DNA of 64,000 nucleotides from Oenanthe sinensis (Eukaryota; Streptophyta; Magnoliopsida; Apiales; Apiaceae), in NCBI GenBank assembly GCA_028671895.1, contig CM053794.1:24104501-24168500 (forward strand). The letters are read 5' to 3'. Position numbers and translations under genes: made by a program. Numbering within the stretch: the stretch's first letter is position 1; every line of letters begins with the position of its first letter. The notes under the pieces are model-generated. The model ran no database searches, was not told where the DNA came from, and saw nothing but the letters and a program-made list of their open reading frames with translations. Of the stretch, positions 19,990-31,500 are shown piece by piece.

Positions 19990-20985
19990 CGTGATCATAG
20001 ATTGTCATGGACTATTTTTTCAACGTTCTTCTCAAATATCAAATCATCATCACTGTCATCGTTGTTAGACTCATCATTACTATCTTCTCATAATTCATAT
20101 TTTTCACTATCATTAGAATCGGAAAAATATTTATGGATACCAAATAAATCTTTTAATTGTTCCTCTTGATCCACAAACTGTGTTGAACCTGGGAACTATG
20201 ACTGTAATTTGGGACGAGCGAGCCGAGTTTCAAGTCGAGCGTAATTCGAGCCAAGTTTCGAGTCGAGTTGAGCCGACTTGTTTAACTAATCGAGTCTAAA
20301 CCTCTGCCCGAATTCGACTCATTTAATTTTACGAGTCGGGTCGAGCCGGCTCGTTTAGCTAAACGAGACCGTTTTAACAAGTCGGGCGAGACGGTTCGTT
20401 TAATTTTACACTTAATCGAACCTAAATCTCTTCCTGAACTCGACTTGTTTAATTTCACGAGTCGAGCCGACTCGTTTAATTAAACGAGACAGAACCTCTG
20501 TCCGAATTTGGCTCATTTAATTAACGAGTCGAGTCGAACCTAGTTAAACGAGTCCGAGTCGGGCGAACTCGCGAGCTGCCCGACTCGAATTACAGCTCTA
20601 CTGGGAACGAGTCTTCAATATGGATTTCTTCTTGACTACCAATCGATCATATCATCTACAACACTTAGGGGGATAGAGTTTTTGTCATATACATCTCTAT
20701 ATACTTTGATTTAGGATTGATTAATGTGCACAATAACATCAATTCATCATCAGTTTCCAACTCAAACAACCCCTTGTCCATTATAGTTCCAGGAAACTTA
20801 TATCAAAGTTTATAAAAATCTCTTTTTGATCCACAATCTTTCAGCATAGTGTTGATTGCTAGTAGACTAAGTTCATGAGAATCAAAAATCAACATAAACC
20901 AAGAACCACAAAAATATCTTTTGAGATTTTCCTCCATTTCGTCGTCATAATATAACTTAATTGTAAATTGTTTAGCATCCGAATT
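19990..20985 (-). pseudogene. Decayed Mutator-like transposase N-terminal (PB1-like) fragment
   Basis: Reading minus from about 20985 gives QFTIKLYYDD, then HELSLLAINTMLKDCG, then KFPGTIMDKGLFELETDDEL and KYIEMYM. These positions match the PB1-like N-terminal domain of plant MuDR-type transposases. A TGA at 20805-20803 and at least one later frame change break it. Beyond about 20640 an acidic stretch (EEIHIEDSF, then DQEEQLKDLFGIHKYF) follows, as in these proteins, and a hAT miniature element (20197-20600) splits it. No transposase core is present. The call rests on motif memory. Confidence 0.55.
20197..20600. mobile_element. hAT-type miniature element, 404 bp, with 8-bp target duplication
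   Basis: It is flanked by perfect 8-bp copies of CTGGGAAC (20189-20196 and 20601-20608). The ends are inverted repeats: left TATGACTGTAATT, right (complement) TAGAGCTGTAATT. The interior is many variants of CGAGTCGAGCCGACTCGTTTAA, which accounts for the GC-rich, palindrome-dense composition. It has no coding capacity. An 8-bp duplication and terminal TA fit the hAT superfamily. Confidence 0.85.
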
Positions 20986-21850
20986 ACTAAATTATCACTA
21001 TTTAGTACATACAGCAGATATCATATAATTTTTACTAATGATATTACAAAAATATACCATATAATATAATATTAATTTATTTCATTTATACCATATAATC
21101 ATATTCAAATATACATATCATCAAATCAACATATACAGTGATAATCTATATGAGTAAGTCTTCAAATAAGTAAAGTATTTACATTTTTAACTAATACATA
21201 CACTGAAACATGCTCAAATAATAAAATCCTTAATTTTTAAACTCAACCAACAATATATGGATGCATGCCTTTCAAATATGAAATACTTATTTCGATATTT
21301 AGGGACACTCATATGATTTGTACTTATTTACATCATTTTTTAGCCTCGGATACCACAACATTGTGCTTTGATTATAACAAACTTGTTAAGATGAAGATTA
21401 GGGTTTAAAATAGATCGAAGGGAAGAAGAAGATGTAAGATTTTTATGTAAAGTGTGATTAAAAATATGCAATTATTGATAGAATGTATGCATATCTGATT
21501 AGATATATTTAATTTACTTTTCTACCCCTTCCACTCAATTTTATTATCGAAAAGATTGACATCGGTCTATAACAATTGAAAAAATGTAATAACATGTTAA
21601 AAAAATAATTATTAGATACACACGCCGATTACTTTCATACTTAAACCATTTCCATGTAAAAAAATTATAGTTAGGGCACCAAAAAATAATTTAACCTTAA
21701 ATAATTGAAAAACTTTGGCAAAAAAAATAAAAATTTGAAAAACAAAAAAAAGCCCTTTTTCGTTCTGAGCGGAACAGGTTTCAGACAGTTTTGTGTTTAG
21801 GGGAATGAATGAATGAGTTTAAAGTGTTAAACACTTTCTGTCTAAATCTC
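20986..21850. other. AT-rich upstream region of the exonuclease gene
   Basis: No gene is seen. It ends in the promoter of the following gene; TATTTATAG at 21851-21859 is a possible TATA box about 130 bases before the ATG at 21986. Confidence 0.5.
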
Positions 21851-21985
21851 TATTTATAGTTTTAAACCCACAACACCACTGCAACCTATTTCCATTACCC
21901 TAATTATACAACTAACAACTCTGCTGTTGTTGCTATATCTATAATATATACATATGCATACATATATAATCCCAGGAAAAAGAAT

Positions 21986-22443
21986 ATGAGTCCTTCCAAT
22001 CTGAATAAGTGTCACAATTCCCAAGAAATTACACCGGAAAAAGAAGGAACCTCCAACCCCTATCTCAGTATTTATGGCCCTGAGGTTGTTTTCTCTCCCT
22101 TTATTCATAACCCCTTTTTTGTTTTGTTTGTAATGTTCATCTTTTTTTGGTTGATTCATATGCTTTGTGTGTGTGTTTTCTCTGTTTTTATATTGGGTGG
22201 AGTTTAAATTAATGCCCAAGTGGTTCACTAATGAGGCCTTTAGTAATAATACCATATAGTATGAGCTAGATGAATTAGGATCACTTGAAATGTAGGCTTT
22301 TGAATAGCCACACCACGGTTACCTTGTAATAGAGGTGAATTATCCCAGAAAGGATCAGAAAAGGTATGATAATAGTGATGAAGATCAGAAACAATTGTAG
22401 GCGGTGCTAGTCTTAATGGAGGCATAGGTGACATTTAAATTTA

Positions 22444-22509
<66 letters not shown>

Positions 22510-25500
22510 TCATGAAATTAATGCTGAGAAACTGAAAAATAGAATACTTTTAACTTGGCTAAGATAGATTTGTTCGGCAGCCCGATAGGATAAACATTAA
22601 AGTTGGGTTATTTTGACCACTAATTGGGGTTGTATACTTGCAAGTATAATGCTCATGTCATAATGTCCTTGGTAAAACGTTCAAAGAAAGATAGGGCTCT
22701 CTGAGATAGGCTACCATCAAAAGAGATTTTCGCGGAGAACTCATCAAAGGTTCCATGCGTAAATACGGGGATTTACAGTTTTGTAGGTGTTCATAGTCAG
22801 TTCTGCCTGTGTTTTTTTGTAAATAAGTATACAATGTTTCGTCAACACTACAAAACATAATGCTTCTTTTACTTTCAGACCAACTTGCAAATTTCACCAA
22901 TGCAACATAACTTTAAAGCATACTTATGGTCATTTTGTCTTTTTTGCTTGTTACTTGTCGCACATTATCATAATATTCGAACATTCATGTGGTGCAGGCA
23001 AAAGCAGATGTTGTCTTTAAAATTCCTGAAGCAGACTCCTCGTTGAACTTCCAAGTAGGATTCGGGACAATCAGTAAGCTGATATTACTTTTCAATCAAT
23101 TGCATGAATTTTAAGCATTTAAAGTTTTGTATAATGTAATAGGATATGCAAGGACTTGTCAACTGGGTGCTTGCTGAGGGGTTCATGCCATCCTGGATTT
23201 TTATAAAAGTAAATGCCTCCTCCTTTATGTGTAGCGCCTTTTGATTTTGTTATACACACACACATAATGTCAAATGCATTGGACAACAACATAGTGGTTC
23301 CTTATTATTTTGTTGACAAATATACAACTAGATTCCTATCTGTTGTAGTGCCGCTTCTAGAAGTCCTTTTGTATTATTTATTATCATTATATTGAGTTTT
23401 CTGGGCTCATTTTCCCTCTCTTGAAGTGAAAAGTATGAGGCTTTCGGCATAATTATGGGGTAACGTTATGCCGAATTTGTTGAGGACATGGAATGATTTG
23501 AGCAATAAACTATATTAAGAAGTACGACTATCATTGTCTTCATTTTTTTAATGATTTCGGCACCAAAGTCACCTTTTCACTTTTTAAGGAGTAGATTGTT
23601 CATATTCATACTTTGTACTTTCATGTATATAACATTCTCATGCATTAATCCCTTATTGCAATGATTCATAAATTATTTTACATAGTTTGTAATATTGTGT
23701 TGCTATCTTCTGTATGCAGAACAAGCCCCTGATTCCTAAAGTTGTTATGCTTTACGTCCCGGGCCTTGATGCGGGTCTCTACTTGTCCCAGTCTAAGTTA
23801 CTCCACAGTTTCAAAGAATTCTGTGGAATTCCAAGGGCAGTGTTAGCTCTTAGGTTGGTGTTTTTACAATTTTAATAAAATGAAAGTGCAGGACATCACA
23901 TTGTGCATTGCATTTTGTAGATATATATGCTTATGGTTTGTTGTTAGTTGATAGCTGTATAGCAGATGGAATGCAGACTATAGATGCTCTTCTTACCTGC
24001 AAGGTAAAAAGAAAAAGGGAGAATTCTGAATCAGTTAGCAAGCCTGTTCATAGACTTGATCAAGGTATATCATTATGGCAATTTCAGATGATTTACTCTT
24101 CCTCTGAAAAGATCCACTAATTACTTATTAAGATTAATCTAAGTCTGTTATTTATATTTCTGACTGGGTCATATAAAACCCTATTTCTCAGCTGACACTC
24201 ATATACATGCCGTCTCCTCCTCCTTCCATCTATAAGAATGGCGACTAACACAGCTAATCTCTTCTACACACACATTGATATACTATATATACTGATTATA
24301 CACACTGTTTATGCTTATTATTTTCTTCTAATTTTTTCGTTATCGCTAATTAATATATAGTTATATATCATTGATTATACTAAGCTATTAGCTATATATA
24401 CTGATTATATATACTAATTATCAGTGTGAATGTGTGGTTATACATCTGAATTTGAGTGTGTTGTATGAAGATGAAGAATACTGAGTTAGCTATGCATTGC
24501 TTTGTTACTCTGACTTTTCTTATTATAACTTTGAATTTATGTGCTGAATTTAGTTGTTTTTTTCATTTATGACAATTTAGTTTTGCTTATAGATGTGTTA
24601 TTATCTATCTATAAATTTATAATGTTTTACATTATATACCTTGTATATGTATATTTACTTGTCTTCAATGAATTTGTGCGTTGCGCATCATGCTTATGCT
24701 CGAAGAGGCCTTGGTGCTTCAAGTAGTTTGTAGTCAAGAATAACTATATTTAAAACAAATAAGTTCAAGTAGTTTGTAGTCAAGAATACACAACGTGTTA
24801 TTCAGCCAAGACAATACACATCAATGTTAATAAAAAAAACAAATAAATCTTAAGGATATTAAATTGTGTTAATTCTTCATTCATCATCCCCTTTTTGAAG
24901 ATCCTTAAAATCTTTGCGGTAGTTGGTACGTTCTGCCTTTTTTAATAAAATTGCCGGATCTGGTCAACATCTTCTCAGCAGTGTAAAAAGCGCTTAGCAG
25001 TTCTTGCTAATTACAGAGTAACATATAACAGAGGTTCTTTATAGTGGCTGAGCTTTTTAAAAGCGAAGGTCAAACTGGGCTTTGGGACTAAGAGAATGAT
25101 TAAGTGTACTTTTCACAACTTGGCATGTGGTGGTGTTAATTATGGGTTTCAGTAGATTTACCATCTATAGATAGGATTTTTGAATGCTGTCGCTTACCCT
25201 TGGGAACTAATTTCAGCAATAAATGAAAAATTCTGTCTAATTTAAGCATGCCGCTCCATTGGCTGAGGTTGCCTGAACATTCTGTGGAGATATGATGAAT
25301 CAATTAGTGACCACTGGTATAATAGAAATTGCCATGTTTCTGTTAAAAATAAGTAAATCTATAAGCGTAAATAAGATCTAAGTGGTAGTGCGAGTGAAAA
25401 AGGCTTTGGTGGAGTAGCAAGACAAGAATGTGTAGTACTGTAGTGTAATTACTAATTACACCATGTAAAAGCATTTTATAGTCATTCAGAATTGCCAGTA

Positions 25501-28500
25501 TTAAGTAGCAACTTATTAGTGCTTCCTGCTTGAAGTAACTAAATCGCTTGTTTAATGCAGGAAGTTCTAATTCTGGTGTAAACAATCTAACTTTTGGTGA
25601 TCTCCCGAAAGATTTACTATTTCCCCTGTCATATTATACACTCACAGAGAAGGAACTAGAAGATAACGGTTACTGCAATAGTCAACCAGGTTACTAATTG
25701 TAACACACTTTTCTTTTTTATCTTTTATATTGTACTTAAGGTTGTTTATTTTTCCTGGTGTGCAGGTTTTGTTTCGACTCTTCCCTCTCCTTCTGGAGTT
25801 CCCGAGCACAAAATATTGGCACTTGATTGTGAAATGGTAAAGTTACATATTGAAATCTTTGCACGGATTTAGATAGGATTCACTGTATACTAGTTTGATT
25901 TTTCTGAAGATTGTTTGGAACTGATATAGAAAGCATAAACTCCCCTCTGGTATTTGACCTGTAATATTATTCCGGACCAGTTAGTTTGCCAGTAATACAA
26001 GTTTTTTTTACCTTATTAAATGTCTAGTTTTGGGTTCTGGAGGTATACTCGGGATAACCACTGTCTATTCTAATTGTTGGCAAATGTTTGAATAATATAT
26101 TTGTTTCTCAAGTGTCTGTTATTTATGTAATTTTGGGGCTAGCCATAGTATCTTCATGTCAAGCCAGGGTAAGCTCTTCTCATGCAGCCTAGTGGATGCC
26201 CCTCTTCTCTCGGTAACAAGATATGTAGGGTTATGGTCTCAATGGAGACAGAACATTTGTGTGAATATCTTAATATCTGTAATTGCCCATACCCAAAAGA
26301 AAGAGGAAAACTCTGGTTCAAATTATATATTCAGTTTGATCGTTTATTGACTCTTTGAATTCGATTTATTGTATAGCATGATGGAAAACATTCCTTGTTA
26401 TCTAGATTACTTGCTATCGGACATGACAAAATGGTGGTGACACTGTACAAAGTCAATTAACATAGCTCATCACTATCGTCCTTTGATTATGTCTTGCATT
26501 GCATAGCTGGTCAACAATATGCAATTCTGTTGAGACTACCCAGAAAGCATGTAGCTGTGGATAGTAATTATATTTTGTAGCTGATATAGATTAGGAAATG
26601 ATGGTTATAGAGATTGGGTAGAACCTTGTAATTTGACTGTAGATATATTTTTAATAATTCAGAATTATCCTTTACAATAAGTAGTGCTTTGAAATTAATA
26701 TTGCTACACAATTAATTCCTTTCTCTTTGAGCAGTGTATCACAAAAGAGGGTTTCGAGCTCACAAGAGTAACAATGGTGGATATTAAAGGACAGGTATAA
26801 TTTTTGAAAGCTTTTTTCTTCTTGTATCGCAACTCACTATATATTCTATTCATTTTATGTTATTTCCATTACTTAATAATTATAAATAATTCATGGTAAC
26901 TTTTTAGTAATTACTTACGGAACATGATAGCAGCTGCATACATTACATCTTTTTTGCTTTTTTGAAGAATGGAAATCTTTTCTGGATACAGCTTAGAACC
27001 CGTGCATCGCACGAATCTTTTATTTTATAATTATTAGTATTTTTATTTATTTTTAATATTTTATTGACTCGATTTTATATTATTGTTCAATTGAAATTAT
27101 TTCACTTATTTCTAATTTTCAAAAGCAGATTATTGAAAATCAAAAAGTTAGACTAAAACTCGGAATGATAAGGAATTATTAAAAATAATGCGACAAAGTC
27201 GCGCTTCGCCCGGCCTTTAGATTTTTTTAATTAAATATTAAAAAATTCTTTTAATAAAAATATATAAATTAATATAAATGATCACATTTAAAGAAGAAGA
27301 TAATGATATTTTAAATGTATGCTAGGTCTCTTCTTATTCTTTATCTTTTTTTCCCACATAAATACATAATACACGATATTTGCAAGCCTCGTACAAAAAA
27401 TTATAAAAATTCTTATAAAGAAAAACTTGGAACAATTGGTATTTTTTGAGTTAAAATGCAAAATGTTTTTAATCCAAGGGATGTTGGGTTAAAAAAATAT
27501 TTAGAAGAAACATTAGAGTAATTTATAAAAACTATATTCACAATAATTTCGTTATGAAAAATTTTAGTTTTTATGTTCTTGTTTAGTTAAAAAGAATAAT
27601 CTAAAAAATATTTTGAAAATTAAAAATAAAAGAAGTAATGAAATATATAAAATATTGTCTGAGATCCTTTTGTGTATAATCTTATTTGGTTGACTTCTGA
27701 TTTCATTGTAAGCCAGCGACGTTTCATCCTAAGAATACATAATAAGAAAAATAAATCACACGTATGTAACATTAATATATAAAGAAAGATATATGCATCA
27801 TAGAAAGTGAGACTATTATTGAATCAAACTACATCATTTTACAACATTTAAATCATTTGTTTTATGTTAATCATCAACTAACTAGCATCAACCACTTGCT
27901 TATCAACAATTAACAAACATGTGGTATATATATATATATTTATTTATTTTCGGTGAATAATTAACAAACCACCGTCAATCACGTGCTTATCCTACAATTA
28001 ACAAACATGTGATATGTGTGTGTGTGTGTGTGTATAGTACAATATTTATGTCAATGAAACAAAAAAATAAAGTACCATATAGGCTTATCAGGTTAATTTG
28101 TAGGTGTATATATATACTCGCAAGAAACAAAACGAAGAGAAATTAGTTATTAGAGTTTTGAGGGTATTATTTGCAAATTTAGAAAGTTAGAATGTGATTT
28201 GATTTTAAATATCAAATTCTGGGAGGAGAAGTCATTCTTTTAAAAAAATTCCTCCTTTAAATTTTTAAACAAATAGAAAAAGAAGAAGAATAGATAGATA
28301 GGACTGGAACGTTTTTGGAGCGATTTTGGAGCACCAACTAAACAAGTTGAAGGCAAGGTAGAATTATAATATATTCAAATAATTCTAGACATGACACGAC
28401 CTCATCTTCTTTATATATAGATATTGATGATTAAAGGATAATAAGTTGTGTAGTTTGAATTATTTCTAAACACACATTAAACTATGGACGTGACTAATCT

Positions 28501-31500
28501 TTCTTTTTCTAATAAAAATACAAGCCTAAATCCCATGGAATATATTTAAAATATATATTTATTATAATTATGTATTAATATATTTGATATTTTATAATTT
28601 TTATTTTGTATTTTACTATTTTTAATATTAAATGTAAAAATATTATTAACCACATTTATTAATTACTTATATAATTGTTTTAATATATTTTGCACTTTCT
28701 AAAAATACTAAAATACTAATATAATCAAATAATTTTAATTTTATATTATATTAAATTAAAGTTTTTATAATACTTTTTCCTATTACAATTCTATTTTTTA
28801 TAGTTCTTTTAACCTTACGGGATTATCTTTCATTACTATCCTTTGTTTCTTTTTCAGATTTCTTTTTATCTCGTGTAACCCGCTTATCTTTTGATATTTT
28901 ATTTATGTTTAAATTAGTTTTCTAATTTCTATATGTTTTTATTCTTCTACCAATATTTTTAGTTTTATTTAATATCACTATATTTTAACCTAAGAAGCAC
29001 CGACTCGGATACGGCGACACGGGACACGGGTACGGGGACACGGGGACTCGCCAATTCTCAAAGAGTCCTGGATACGCGACTCGGCAAATAAAAATATAAT
29101 AAAAAATATTTATATATAGGATTTGTATGCATCAAACACTTCATAGTTTCATTTCACTTAAACTATAATACACACGCAAGAACCCTAGCTAGATGTATGT
29201 ATATATATGTACACACAAGAACGCAAGATGTATGTATATATATACAGGAACACGGATGGTAATATATATATATATATACACTATATGGATGTATGTATAT
29301 ATAGGAGAAGAAGATAATAGATAATATATATGTATATGTATATGTATGTATGTATATATATGTTGAGGAGAACGAGGATATATAGTTTATCTCTTCAAAT
29401 TAGGTTAAATATGTGGGTTGGGCCTTTTTTTGTATGGGGGCGAGTCGGGGGCGAGTCCGGGCCGAGTCGGGGCCGAGTCGGTGGACGTTTTTGTATCGAC
29501 TCTCCAGGTGGCGAGTCGGACACGTACTCAGCCGAGTCGGTGCCGAGTCGCCGAGTCGGCCGAGTCCGACTCGCATACGGCAGGGTTTTAGAAGAGTCCG
29601 TGCTTCCCAGATTTTAACCCGTGCAAAGCACGAACTCTTATACGTATCCATTAATTTAAAATTCATATAATGTTTATTTATTAATATTTATGGGTTGCTT
29701 TAATTGTTTAAATTTATATTATTTAACTTTGTTATTATTTTAAAAATAATAATATGAATTATAAATTTTAATATGTTGATAATCCGATTCAAATCTTTAA
29801 ATTTAATTATTAATAATATAAATGTTAAATTTTAATATATCATTAATAAGATAGAATACTATCAATGTTAAATATTTTTAGAGTTATAAATATAAAATTT
29901 AAATATGTTTTTAATAAATATCAAATCTTTAAATTTTGATATTATGTAGTTAAAAAATGATTCCTCCTCTTTATCCTTATTATATGTAGAATATAATTTA
30001 GCTTATATTTTGTGTAAATTGCGTAATTTTTTTTATATGTTTTTATTAGTTTGATATCAATTCAACTTTTATGTCTATTTTTATTATAAAACTATATTTA
30101 TTTATATAATTAATAATAAATTAATTTTTTGACATCTTATATTATATGAAATTTCTTTATATAATTGTAAAAGTAATATATAATAACTAAAAGTAATATA
30201 TTAACTAAATATAAACTATATTAATCTGAATGTCTTTGTGTCTATCAAACTGTAAGATAAGCACACCGCGCTGACATTCACCACAGGTTAACAAACTCTG
30301 TTGGTGATGAAAAAGACTAATGATCATACGGGAAGCATTGTTAGTTCTATAAGGCCTACAACCGTATTTACTTTATTCTAATTTATTTTTTTAATCCTAA
30401 ATTTTTATTAATGTTTTTAAAATTAATAATACAAATATTAAATTATAATATATTATAAGATAAAATTTGAATTTTAAGATTATATTAGTACTAAATAGAT
30501 ATTAAATTTAAATATGTTGTTATTGAGTATCAAACTTTTAACCTTTGGTAGTACTTAAGATCTCTCTTACTCACTCTTATTATATATATGATTCAATGTG
30601 TAAATATGTTATATAGTTTTAATCGTACTATTTATTTGCTTATATTTTAATTTTAAATATGTAAACATGTATGAAAAATTATAATATTATTATTAAACAT
30701 ATCTTTATTAATTATTTTTTTAATTTTCACTTGTATTGAATGAATAGAATTAGTTAGATTTATTTTAACTTAGATTTCTTTTTATATGTATGTATGTATG
30801 TATGTATGTATATATATATATAGGCCGTTATTCTAGAGAGAATACTCTTATATAGAGTTACGGAGAGAATACTTCAATTCTAATGTAAAATCTTATAAAT
30901 AATTTTAAAATAAACCATATTCATGCTTTATAAAATACAAAATTTGATTCTACTATAAAATATTAATCATATATAATCTTCTCAAAAAAATTAATACATA
31001 AAACATTAGCGGAAAAAGTGATTTTAAATTTGATTTTACTGTAGAATCATTCTGGAGGATTTGATTTTACTCTTTGAGTTTCTTCTCCAGCCCTTTGCGA
31101 ATAACTAAATTTTGAAAATATCGTATTCATTTGTATATCTTGTTTTTTTAGCTAATTAAACATATTAATATTACTATTTCTATTTTTAAATTGATATTTT
31201 TAAATATTGTATTTATGTTATTATATAAATTTATTTTGTTTTGCTTTTTATCCTATTGGATTGACCAAAAAATAACAATCCAAGAAAATACAAAGTTTTC
31301 ACGGGCAAATATTTACTCTTTTCTTGAGCTCTTTTATTGCCTCTAGTAACTTTTATATTTATTTGAAACATATGTAATTATCGAGCTATTGATCTTTTTT
31401 TACGATAAAATAATTATCATGTAATTTGTTATATCACGTAGAAGAGAGAATCTACGTGTATCCGAGTGTAATTTTAAGATTTTGTTTATAGTATGTACTG

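Noticed and set aside
21854..22255. Minus-strand 133-codon frame over the first exon of the exonuclease gene
   Set aside because: It overlaps a confidently assigned exon on the other strand and has no recognisable motif.
29330..29670. Open frames on both strands in the GAGTCGG-rich segment
   Set aside because: They lie inside the Mutator-type miniature element and its repeats, with no domain.
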